Shown here one piece after another: positions 23,950 to 30,935 of a DNA stretch of 64,000 nt. Origin of the DNA: an uncultured Eubacteriales bacterium (lineage in GTDB: Bacteria; Bacillota; Clostridia; Christensenellales; Aristaeellaceae); contig CADAPM010000003.1 in NCBI GenBank assembly GCA_902789795.1, positions 62,001-126,000 on the forward strand. The letters run 5' to 3'. Every line of letters starts with the position of its first letter. Position 1 is the stretch's first letter. A model generated the notes under the pieces. It was not told where the DNA came from and searched no databases. It saw nothing but the letters and a program-made list of their open reading frames with translations. The position numbers were made by a program, and so were the translations under genes.

Positions 23950-25734
23950 TCATTTCCTCTCGGCGATCTCCCGGAGCACCTTGTTCTCGAACTCTTCGAG
24001 CGTGTAGGCCTCGGTCTGGTCGGTGGCGCGGTCGCGGGCGGAGACGTTGCCTTCCGCCACTTCCTTCTCGCCCAGGATCAGCATGTAGGGCACCTTGTCC
24101 ACCTGGCGCGCATAGCGGATCTTGTAGCCGATCTTCTCGTTGCGGTCGTCCAGCTCCACGCGGATGCGGCGCTCGCGCAGCTGCTGATAGACCTTCTCCG
24201 CGTACTCCATGCTCTTGTCGCTGACGGGCAGGACCTTCACCTGCACGGGCGCCAGCCACAGCGGGAAGACGCCCTTGGTCTCCTCGATCAGGTAGGCCAT
24301 GAAGCGGTCCAGGCTGCCCAGGATGGCGCGGTGCAGCACCACGGGGGTCTTCTCGCTGCCGTCCTTGTCGATGTACTTCAGGTCAAACTTGGCAGGCAGG
24401 CAGAAGTCCAGCTGGCAGGTAGACAGGGTGTATTCCGCGCCCACGGCAGGCTTCACGTTCACGTCCAGCTTCGGGCCGTAGAAGGCAGCCTCGCCGATCT
24501 CTTCGGTAAAGTCGATGTTCAGCTCACGGAGCACCTCGCGCAGGGCGCTCTCGGCCTTCTCCCACATGGCGTCATCCTGGTGGTACTTGACCTTGTCATC
24601 CGGGTCGCGCAGGGACAGCACGCAGCGGTAGTCGGTGATGCCGAAATCCTTGTAGGTGCTGAAGATCAGGTCCACCACGCTGGCGACCTCGTCCTTGATC
24701 TGCTCAGGGGTCACGAACAGGTGCGCGTCGTTCTGGCAGAAGTGACGGCCGCGCTCGATGCCCTTCAGGGTGCCGCTGGCTTCGAAGCGGAAGTCATGGG
24801 CGATCTCGCCGATGCGCAGGGGCAGGTCGCGGTAGCTGCGCGGACGGTTGGCATAGATGCGCATGTGGTGCGGGCAGTTCATGGGGCGCAGCACGAAGCT
24901 CTCGCCCTCCACCTCCATGGCGGGGAACATATTGTCCTTATAGTGCTCCCAGTGGCCGCTGGTGCGGTACAGGTCCACGGTGCCCACGCAGGGGGTCATC
25001 ACGTGCTGATAGCCCAGCATGACCTCCTTGTCGCGGATATAATTCTCCAGCTGCTGCCAGATCACATAGCCCTTGGGCAGGAACATGGGCAGGCCCTTGC
25101 CCACCAGATCGTCGGTCATGAACAGGCTCATGTCCTTGCCGATGCGGCGATGGTCGCGGGCGCGGGCCTCCTCCATCTCCTTCTCGTAGGCGGCCAGCTC
25201 CTCGGCGTTGCGGAAGGCCACGCCGTTGATGCGGGTAAGCATCTTGTTCTTCTGGTCATTCTTCCAGTAAGCGCCAGACAGGGCGGTCAGCTTGAAGGCC
25301 TTGAGCGCCTTGGTGTACGTCAGGTGCGGGCCCACGCACATATCGATGTAGTCGCCCTGCTGGTAGAAGGTGATGGTCGCGTCCTCGGGCAGGTCGGAGA
25401 TGTGCTCCACCTTGTAGATCTCGCCGCGGCTCTCCATCAGCTTCACGGCCTCCTCGCGGGGCAGCGGATAGACCTTGAAGGGCAGGTTCTCCTTGACGAT
25501 CTTCTGCATCTCCTTTTCGATGGCGGGCAGGTCCTCGTCGCCCAGCTTCACGTCGCCCAGGTCGATGTCATAGTGGAAGCCCTTCTCGGTGGCTGGTCCG
25601 TAGGCGAAGTGCGCCTGGGGATACAGGCGCTTGACCGCCTGCGCCATGATGTGCGCGGCAGAGTGACGCAGGGTATCCAGTTCCAGTTCTGCGGGGCATT
25701 CAGCCACATGGCCGTCGTTGTACAGGATCTTCAT
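23950..25734 (-). CDS. thrS: Threonine-tRNA ligase (lacking the N-terminal TGS domain)
   Basis: 594 residues. The protein begins directly with the editing domain (LRHSAAHIMAQAVKRLYP, about 25-42; MCVGPHL with the editing Cys), so the TGS domain of about 60 residues found in the usual 640-residue enzyme is missing. The class II catalytic core follows with motif 2 (FRFEASG), the zinc Cys in RPMNCPHHMRIY, motif 3 (GSLDRFMAYLIEE) and the C-terminal anticodon-binding domain (KVLPVSDKSMEYAEKVY). It charges tRNA-Thr and proofreads serine. Expression is under a T-box leader. Start ATG 25734 with AGGAGG upstream. Confidence 0.96.
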   Translation of the reverse strand: MKILYNDGHVAECPAELELDTLRHSAAHIMAQAVKRLYPQAHFAYGPATEKGFHYDIDLGDVKLGDEDLPAIEKEMQKIVKENLPFKVYPLPREEAVKLMESRGEIYKVEHISDLPEDATITFYQQGDYIDMCVGPHLTYTKALKAFKLTALSGAYWKNDQKNKMLTRINGVAFRNAEELAAYEKEMEEARARDHRRIGKDMSLFMTDDLVGKGLPMFLPKGYVIWQQLENYIRDKEVMLGYQHVMTPCVGTVDLYRTSGHWEHYKDNMFPAMEVEGESFVLRPMNCPHHMRIYANRPRSYRDLPLRIGEIAHDFRFEASGTLKGIERGRHFCQNDAHLFVTPEQIKDEVASVVDLIFSTYKDFGITDYRCVLSLRDPDDKVKYHQDDAMWEKAESALREVLRELNIDFTEEIGEAAFYGPKLDVNVKPAVGAEYTLSTCQLDFCLPAKFDLKYIDKDGSEKTPVVLHRAILGSLDRFMAYLIEETKGVFPLWLAPVQVKVLPVSDKSMEYAEKVYQQLRERRIRVELDDRNEKIGYKIRYARQVDKVPYMLILGEKEVAEGNVSARDRATDQTEAYTLEEFENKVLREIAERK

Positions 25735-25783
25735 TCCGTGTTCCTCCTAAAAAATGTTGATGTGCCGCGCTGGCCGCAAATAT

Positions 25784-26000
25784 AAAACGGCACCCGCCCC
25801 ATTGCTGGGACGAATGCCGATCGCATCCGCGGTTCCACCCCGCTTGCTTGATAACCACTCCATAATGGGATAACGGCCATTGACCGCCCGCCGTCAGGAG
25901 CTGGTACCTCCGGGATGCCTGCGGCGCGGACTTTCAGCCATGATCCGCGCTCTCTTGCGCCGCTTTCCCCGGAGACGTATTCCCCGTCATCCGGCAAGTG
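25784..26000 (-). promoter_or_regulatory. T-box riboswitch of thrS
   Basis: On the minus strand the leader carries an AGAGAG stretch, GCTGAAAG, and the T-box proper GGGGTGGAACCGCGG (25841-25827). A terminator hairpin follows: CGGCA...TGCCG across 25819-25788, then TTTT. A Thr codon ACC followed by A (25905-25902) sits where the specifier loop of stem I is expected, inside GGAGGTACCAGCTCC. Uncharged tRNA-Thr would pair with it and prevent termination. The specifier placement is an inference; the T-box and terminator are clear. Confidence 0.92.
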
Positions 26001-26005
26001 CTTCA

Positions 26006-26033
26006 ATTATAGTACAAATTCCGGATTTGTCAA
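26006..26033 (-). promoter_or_regulatory. Promoter of thrS
   Basis: On the minus strand perfect hexamers TTGACA (26033-26028) and TATAAT (26011-26006) with a 16-bp spacer, just before the T-box leader. Confidence 0.9.
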
Positions 26034-26051
26034 TGGGCGGGCGACCCCGTT

Positions 26052-26354
26052 TCACACGCACTTCCGGACCAGTTCTTCATCATTGATCGCCTCGTCCAGC
26101 AGACGGCTCAGCAGGCCTGTATAGCCTTTCCCATATTCCTTCGCTTTGCGCAGCGTATCCGGGGAGATGCGCAGCGAGATCGTAGGCTTGGTCCTGTTCT
26201 GGTGATTGATGCGCTTGAACTGCATCAGCTGTTCTTTACTCATCAGCGGACTGTCCTCATCGAATACAGGCGCTTTCTTTTCCGCGTCTTCCAGCTCACG
26301 GAGTTCTTCCGCTGTCAGCTCCTGATCGAGATCACTCAAAGTCATCTTCACCAT
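26052..26354 (-). CDS. brnA: BrnA-type antitoxin
   Basis: About 100 residues. The acidic N-terminal part (DLDQELTAEELRELED) is followed by a C-terminal ribbon-helix-helix DNA-binding domain (KPTISLRISPDTLRKAKEYG, then GLLSRLLDEAI). It would bind the BrnT toxin encoded just upstream and repress the operon together with it. Start choice: ATG 26354 has GAGAGG seven bases upstream; ATG 26360 is too close to it. The gene overlaps brnT by 23 nt, the toxin-first order usual for brnTA. Confidence 0.85.
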   Translation of the reverse strand: MVKMTLSDLDQELTAEELRELEDAEKKAPVFDEDSPLMSKEQLMQFKRINHQNRTKPTISLRISPDTLRKAKEYGKGYTGLLSRLLDEAINDEELVRKCV

Positions 26355-26646
26355 GTTCATACCTCTCTTTCTCCTGCGCTGTGGCGAGCCTAGCAGAAAT
26401 CAGCCGGATCGTCTGCTGCTCCCTGAAAGTGCAGACGACAAACAGCACCTTTCCTACCCGTCCGAGGATATCATACCTCTGCTCCTCAGGATGCTCCAGA
26501 TCCTCGCGGATCAGTCTGTATGGATCTAAAAAGACCTTGGCAGCCGTCCTGAACCGGATGCCATGCTTCATGAAGTTGATCCGGTCTTTTTCTTCATCCC
26601 ATTCAAAGGAGATCTCCTGCAGGCCAAAGTCAAACGGTTCAGACAT
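26332..26646 (-). CDS. brnT: BrnT-type ribonuclease toxin
   Basis: 104 residues matching the BrnT family of type II toxins (RelE-like fold): FEWDEEKDRINFMKHGIRF at the start, then LGRVGKVLFVVCTFRE and the C-terminal RLISARLATAQEKERYE. Family members cleave RNA and inhibit translation. It is transcribed first, from a promoter rich in TTGCAATAC repeats, and followed by the antitoxin. The gene appears intact. Confidence 0.9.
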   Translation of the reverse strand: MSEPFDFGLQEISFEWDEEKDRINFMKHGIRFRTAAKVFLDPYRLIREDLEHPEEQRYDILGRVGKVLFVVCTFREQQTIRLISARLATAQEKERYEHGEDDFE

Positions 26647-26667
26647 ACCCTCTCCCCTTTCGCCGCC

Positions 26668-26713
26668 ATTATATCATTTTGCAATACATATTGCAATACT
26701 AATTGTATTGCAA
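26668..26713 (-). promoter_or_regulatory. brnTA promoter with repeated TTGCAATAC operator sites
   Basis: On the minus strand TTGCAA (26696-26691), 17-bp spacer, TATAAT (26673-26668). Three TTGCAATAC units overlap it: 26679-26687 and 26691-26699 direct on the plus strand, and 26705-26713 inverted. The arrangement fits autorepression by a ribbon-helix-helix antitoxin. Confidence 0.75.
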
Positions 26714-26738
26714 ACGTTAAATAGCCCAGAATAACAAC

Positions 26739-26837
26739 ATACGGCCCAGCCGTCAGGCGGCTGGGCCGTATTTCACGCTGCGTAAGCAGCATTTCACAGT
26801 CTGGAGGGCCATTTCACACAGCGGTGCTGTATTTCAC
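26739..26837. repeat. Short array: ATTTCAC spaced every 20-21 bp between mini-hairpins
   Basis: A 13-bp hairpin (ATACGGCCCAGCC at 26739-26751 with 26759-26771) is followed by four ATTTCAC units at 26770, 26791, 26811 and 26831. Two of the spacers are small hairpins (GCTGC/GCAGC, ACAGC/GCTGT). It lies 13 bp beyond the 3' end of the 26850-27734 gene. The first hairpin could act as a weak terminator for that gene only in the opposite sense; no U-tract is present. Confidence 0.55.
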
Positions 26838-26849
26838 TGCGAGCAAACG

Positions 26850-27734
26850 TCAGGGAGCGAGCTTCACCTCGTGCCCCTCGTCCCAGTTGACCTGTTCCGG
26901 GGGCTGCTCCAGCAGGGAGGGGTCATTGAAATAGCGCATCATGCGCGCGATCATCATGCCGAAGACGCGGCCCGCGGCCACGCGCTCGTCCACGGTGACG
27001 CCGATGGGCATCACGCGGGTGCGTACCGCCTTGCCGTCCTTGTCCAGGTCGATCTTTTTACGCGGCGCGCCCATGCTCCAGAACATGGTGGTGGAGCCGA
27101 AATTGTAGATGTGGTGGAACACCGCCGGCAGACCCACGGACGCGTTGTTGGTCAGGAACAGGCTGGTGTGGAAGGGGCTCGCGTCGATGACGAAGCGCGG
27201 CATGATGCCGTGCTTGTCCATCCACTTGAGCAGGGAGACCGCCGGGCGCGCGATGGGCGATTTGAGCAGCGCGGAGGCCACGCGCATGGTGGCGTTGTCC
27301 GCGTCGGGCTGCCGGGCCTGGTCGATGATCTTCGTGATGCGGTCCGACACCTGGTAGATGGTATCATGGGGATCGAAATAGCACTTGGTGGTGTTTTCGT
27401 CCACGTCGGAGACGTTTTCGCCGTTGGAGCGCAGCACCGCGAAGGACACGGAGAGCGTGTTGCGCGCGTAGATGCGCTTGTTGATGATGAAGCGGTTCAG
27501 CTCCGGCAGCTCGGCGATGGTGCGCACGAAGGCCGCGATCACCACGTCCATGAAGCGGAGCTTGATGCCCGTCTCCTGCTCCTTCTTAACCACATAGCGG
27601 GCCAGCTTCCCGTAGTCGATCTCATACTCCAGCTGCACCATAGCGTCGTTGCGCTGGGGCATGATATGCGGCATCATCGCCACGATGGGGTCGATTTTTT
27701 TGATCAGGTATCCGTCAGAACGCCGTCCAAACAT
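26850..27734 (-). CDS. Lipoyl-less 2-oxoacid dehydrogenase E2-like acyltransferase, active-site motif changed
   Basis: 294 residues resembling only the catalytic domain of dihydrolipoamide acyltransferases and trimeric chloramphenicol-acetyltransferase-like proteins; no lipoyl or peripheral-subunit-binding domain and no E1/E3 genes nearby. Recognisable regions are VQLEYEIDYGKL, FMDVVIAAFVRTI, LNRFIINKRIY and the C-terminal MPIGVTVDERVAAG followed by FNDPSLLEQPP. In active E2 proteins this last stretch is DHRxxDG; here His is Glu and the second Asp is Ala, so normal acyl transfer should be lost. The role is unknown. Confidence 0.75.
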   Translation of the reverse strand: MFGRRSDGYLIKKIDPIVAMMPHIMPQRNDAMVQLEYEIDYGKLARYVVKKEQETGIKLRFMDVVIAAFVRTIAELPELNRFIINKRIYARNTLSVSFAVLRSNGENVSDVDENTTKCYFDPHDTIYQVSDRITKIIDQARQPDADNATMRVASALLKSPIARPAVSLLKWMDKHGIMPRFVIDASPFHTSLFLTNNASVGLPAVFHHIYNFGSTTMFWSMGAPRKKIDLDKDGKAVRTRVMPIGVTVDERVAAGRVFGMMIARMMRYFNDPSLLEQPPEQVNWDEGHEVKLAP

Positions 27735-27821
27735 TCTGTCGCCTCCACATCTTTATTATTAGTATAAGTATAGCAAATTCAATTCGCGCCGTCAATCGTT
27801 CCTTTTTGCACACAGCACGAA

Positions 27822-27859
27822 AAAAGGCGCCGACCAACACGAGTGGGTGGGCGCCTTTT
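27822..27859. terminator. Hairpin with A- and T-flanks, possible bidirectional terminator
   Basis: AAAAGGCGC (27822-27830) pairs with GCGCCTTTT (27851-27859); GACC/GGT can extend the stem inside. It lies upstream of the E2-like gene and beyond the alaS 3' end, so it could stop transcription leaving alaS on the minus strand. Confidence 0.6.
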
Positions 27860-27881
27860 CTATTTGGGACAGGGATGTGTT

Positions 27882-28048
27882 AGTGATAAGTGATAAGTGA
27901 TGAGTGATAAGTTCAGGTGCAAACTCCTTCACTGCGTTACGGAGTTTGTAAGATCGCTGCGGCCTGCCGCAGGCAGGCGATATAGTCGAAACTGCGCTCT
28001 GCGCAGTTTCAACCGCAACTTATCACTTATCTCTCATCACTTATCCCT
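27882..28048. repeat. Heptad-armed three-hairpin element, copy D (GTGATAA type)
   Basis: Arms of GTGATAA-like 7-mers at 27882-27912 and complementary 28017-28048. The core begins GTTCAGGTGCAAACTCC and folds as AAACTCC/GGAGTTT (27921-27947), CCTGCC/GGCAGG (27963-27977) and GAAACTGCGC/GCGCAGTTTC (27988-28010), then ACCGCAAC. The right arm abuts the alaS stop codon (TAA, 28049-28051). Confidence 0.83.
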
Positions 28049-30040
28049 TTACAGCGTTTCCCCCGCCTGATTGATATCTCTGCCGATGGTCGCCTTGATG
28101 CGGCGCACGCCGGCGGAGGAGGATTCTTCCTTCTGGATCTTGAAGCTGACAAGGTCGCCGGTGTTGACGGCGTGGGGGCCGCCGCAGATCTCCTTGGAGA
28201 ACTTGCCCATGGTGTAGACGCTCACGCGGTCGCCGTACTTGCTCTCGAACAGGCCCATGGCGCCCTGCGCCTTGGCCTCGGCTACGGTCATTTCTTCCTT
28301 GGTGATGGGCGCTTTCGCGTTGATGGCCTCGTTCACGTAGGCCTCGACTTCCTTCAGTTCCTCGGGCGTGACCTTGCGGCCAAAGGTGAAGTCAAAGCGC
28401 AGGCGCTCTGCGGTGATGTTGGAGCCCTTCTGGTGCACCTCGTCGCCCAGGACCTTGCGCAGACCTGCCTGCAGCAGGTGGGTGGCGGTGTGCAGGCACG
28501 CGGTCTGCACGCTGTGGTCCGCCAGGCCGCCCTTGAAGCGCTGCTCCGCGCCGGCGTGGCTGGTCTCCTGGTGCTGCTTGAAGCGCTCCGCAAAGGCCTC
28601 CTCGTCCACGCTCAGGCCCTTTTCTGCGGCCAGTTCCTTGGTCATTTCGATGGGGAAGCCGTAGGTATCGTACAGCTTGAAGGCGCTGCGGCCGTCCAGC
28701 ACGTTCAGGGTCGCCATGCGCGCGTCGATGGCGGAGACCAGGGCGTCCTGATCGCCGGCGTTGGCGGCTTCGATGATGGGCATCATGTCGGGCGACGGAC
28801 GCAGGCGCTTGGTCTGGGCCAGCTCCTTCGCCAGCGCGACCTTGTCCTCCACGGTCAGGATGCCGGAGAGCAGCGCGCGGGTATTCTGGATGTTGTTGTA
28901 GACCTTCTCGAACTCCTTCTCGCCCTGGCGCAGGGTGCGGGCAAAGCGGTCCTCCTCCAGCTTGAGCTGCTCCAGCACGAAAGCGCTGTTCTGCTCCAGC
29001 TCGGGATAGACGTGGGCGTACTGCGCGATGATGACCTTGGAGATCTCCGCGGTGAAGCCCTCGGGCATCCCCAGGCTCATGCCGAAACGCACAGCGCGGC
29101 GGATCAGGCGGCGCAGGATGTAGCCCTGGTCCACATTGGACGGGGACACGCCGCGCGGGTCGCCCAGGATGAAGGTGGAGGTGCGCATGTGGTCCGCGAT
29201 GATGCGGAAGGCGCGGGTGGTCTCCTCGCTCTCGCCGTAGGTGTGGCCGGAGAGCTCGGCGATCTTCGCCAGGATGTCCGCGAACAGATCGGTCTCATAC
29301 ACGCTCTTCTTGCCGGTGAGCACGCACACGGTGCGCTCCAGGCCCATGCCCGTGTCCACGTTCTTCTGGGACAGCGGGATGAAGGTGCCGTCGGCCTGCT
29401 TGTTATACTGCATGAACACGTCGTTCCAGATCTCCAGGTATGCGCCGCAGTGGCAGGCCGGAGAGCAATCCGGGCCGCAGGGCTCCTTGACGATCATGAA
29501 CATCTCGGTGTCCGGGCCGCAGGGGCCGGTGATGCCGGCGGGACCCCACCAGTTGTGCTCCTTGGGCAGGTAGAACAGGTGGTCGTCCTTCACGCCGCAG
29601 GAGCGCCACAGGTTGGCGGCCTCCTCGTCGCGGGGGCAGTCCTCATCGCCCTCGAACACGGTAAAGGCCAGCTTGTCCTTGGGCAGGCCCAGATATTTCT
29701 CGCTGGTCAGGAATTCCCAGCTCCAGGGGATCATTTCCTTCTTGAAATAGTCGCCCAGGCTCCAGTTGCCCAGCATCTCGAAGAAGGTCAGGTGGCTCAT
29801 GTCGCCCACTTCGTCGATATCGCCGGTGCGGATGCACTTCTGCACATCGGTGAGCCGGGTGCCCATGGGGTGCTTCTGGCCCATCAGATAGGGAACCAGC
29901 GGGTGCATGCCCGCAGTGGTGAACAACACCGTCGGGTCATTCTCGGGGATGACCGAGGCGGAAGGGATCAGCTGATGGCCCTTGTCCTGGAAGAATTTCA
30001 GGAACATGGCACGTAATTCGTTGGCAGTCACGTTTTTCAT
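28049..30040 (-). CDS. alaS: Alanine-tRNA ligase, short form
   Basis: 663 residues: class II catalytic core (about 1-240; TTAGMHPLVPYLMG, KCIRTGDIDEVGD, HLTFFEMLGNWSLGDYFK, VDTGMGLERT), tRNA-recognition helices, and the editing domain with HTATHLLQAGLR and CGGPH zinc ligands. It ends there: the coiled-coil and C-Ala (DHHA1) domain that bring bacterial AlaRS to about 870 residues are absent, without a frameshift. The motif variants resemble, from memory, AlaRS of Patescibacteria more than those of Bacillus or Clostridium, which may mean transfer. No T-box is visible. Start ATG 30040 with GGATGA upstream. Confidence 0.9.
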   Translation of the reverse strand: MKNVTANELRAMFLKFFQDKGHQLIPSASVIPENDPTVLFTTAGMHPLVPYLMGQKHPMGTRLTDVQKCIRTGDIDEVGDMSHLTFFEMLGNWSLGDYFKKEMIPWSWEFLTSEKYLGLPKDKLAFTVFEGDEDCPRDEEAANLWRSCGVKDDHLFYLPKEHNWWGPAGITGPCGPDTEMFMIVKEPCGPDCSPACHCGAYLEIWNDVFMQYNKQADGTFIPLSQKNVDTGMGLERTVCVLTGKKSVYETDLFADILAKIAELSGHTYGESEETTRAFRIIADHMRTSTFILGDPRGVSPSNVDQGYILRRLIRRAVRFGMSLGMPEGFTAEISKVIIAQYAHVYPELEQNSAFVLEQLKLEEDRFARTLRQGEKEFEKVYNNIQNTRALLSGILTVEDKVALAKELAQTKRLRPSPDMMPIIEAANAGDQDALVSAIDARMATLNVLDGRSAFKLYDTYGFPIEMTKELAAEKGLSVDEEAFAERFKQHQETSHAGAEQRFKGGLADHSVQTACLHTATHLLQAGLRKVLGDEVHQKGSNITAERLRFDFTFGRKVTPEELKEVEAYVNEAINAKAPITKEEMTVAEAKAQGAMGLFESKYGDRVSVYTMGKFSKEICGGPHAVNTGDLVSFKIQKEESSSAGVRRIKATIGRDINQAGETL

Positions 30041-30090
30041 GAGGGATCATCCTTTCGTGCTCTATGCGCGGCCTTCACCGCAGCCTTCTT

Positions 30091-30119
30091 ATAATATACC
30101 TTTACGGGTCGGATGACAA
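30091..30119 (-). promoter_or_regulatory. Promoter of alaS
   Basis: On the minus strand TTGTCA (30119-30114), 17-bp spacer, TATTAT (30096-30091), 51 bp before the start codon. Confidence 0.75.
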
Positions 30120-30155
30120 GAAAAATTTTGTGCGGAAGGAAGAAGCGGCGGGGAA

Positions 30156-30559
30156 AGTGATAAGTGATGAGAGATAAGTGATAAGTTCAGGTGGAAATCG
30201 CTTGCGCGATTTCTTTGATTTATAAATCGTCGCTCTCCAACCAGAAACAAAGAAAGGGACAAGATCGGTACAACTGTAGGGGCGGGACACTGGCCCGTCC
30301 GCCTTGTTGCGCGTAAATTCATTATAGATAGTGCAAGCAATAATTCTTCTACCTTCCTAAACGTTTTACGCCAACTGGACGGGCGGGCCAGTGTCCCGCC
30401 CCTACAAGGAAATCAAGATTGTATCTTCCTTTGTTTATTGGCTTTCAGCGATGATGCGGACAGAAATTGGCGAACAAATCTTGTAATAAAACCGAATCCC
30501 ATAGCGCAGCGGCGGGATCCGCACCTGAACTTATCACTCATCTCTTATCACTTATCACT
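30156..30559. repeat. Heptad-armed element, copy E (GTGATAA type), interrupted
   Basis: The left arm (30156-30185) runs into GTTCAGGTGG and a GAAATCGC/GCGATTTC hairpin (30194-30213). The right arm (30522-30559) is the inverted complement including CACCTGAAC. At about 400 bp it is more than twice the length of the other copies because another inverted-repeat element (30275-30406) lies inside. Inner flanks also show weak inverted similarity (AACAAAG / CTTTGTT). Confidence 0.75.
30275..30406. repeat. Inverted-repeat element with GGGGCGGGACACTGGCC ends
   Basis: The ends TGTAGGGGCGGGACACTGG (30275-) and CCAGTGTCCCGCCCCTACA (-30406) are exact inverted complements, continued by GGGCGG/CCGTCC variants; the 70-bp AT-richer centre carries no frame. 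It is a separate MITE-like family from the heptad elements and sits inside one of them. Confidence 0.8.
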
Positions 30560-30632
30560 CTTCTTATCCCCCATTACCAGAAGAATCCCCGCCAAAACCC
30601 TCCAATCAATAATCTGGTAACCGATTCTGACA

Positions 30633-30661
30633 TTGACTTTTCGGGCTGCGTTGCCTATACT
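30633..30661 (+). promoter_or_regulatory. Promoter of 6S RNA
   Basis: TTGACT (30633-30638), 17-bp spacer, TATACT (30656-30661), just before the 6S RNA 5' end. Confidence 0.8.
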
Positions 30662-30668
30662 ATCAGGC

Positions 30669-30870
30669 ACAGGGATGTCCTGGGATGTTCGCCAGTTCTC
30701 TGTTGTTCCCCACATTTCAATTAACGGGGCTCGGGTCGTTTTCAGGTTCGGCTGTCACGCCCCCATGCCTTACGGCATGCCAGGGGACGGCAAATGACCG
30801 CGCAGAGCTCCGGCCTGTTCTTAGGAGCGGGTGAAATATACAGAGGGCAGCGGCATCTTGGGTTTCCTGT
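30669..30870 (+). ncRNA. ssrS: 6S RNA
   Basis: About 200 nt with the conserved 6S signatures: TGGGATGTTCGCC near the 5' end (30681-30693) and GGCAGCGGCATCTTGGG near the 3' end (30846-30862), which pair to form the closing stem, with a long internal hairpin series between (for example CATGCCTTACGGCATG). 6S RNA mimics an open promoter and sequesters housekeeping RNA polymerase in stationary phase. A good promoter lies directly upstream and a terminator downstream. Ends are estimated to within about 10 nt. Confidence 0.85.
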
Positions 30871-30893
30871 TCGCGACCGTATGGTCGCGCACG

Positions 30894-30931
30894 TCCGACA
30901 TAATGGGTTGACCCTTATGACGGATTTTTTT
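30894..30931 (+). terminator. Terminator after 6S RNA
   Basis: The TCCGACATAATGGGT / ACCCTTATGACGGA stem (30894-30908 with 30911-30924, two mismatches) is followed by seven T. Confidence 0.88.
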
Positions 30932-30935
30932 ATAT

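Noticed and set aside
30639..30870. T-box or other amino-acid riboswitch for the downstream gene in the 6S RNA region
   Set aside because: The conserved TGTTCGCC and GCGGCATCT pairing ends and the promoter/terminator arrangement fit 6S RNA; no GGTGG-ACCGCG T-box sequence is present.
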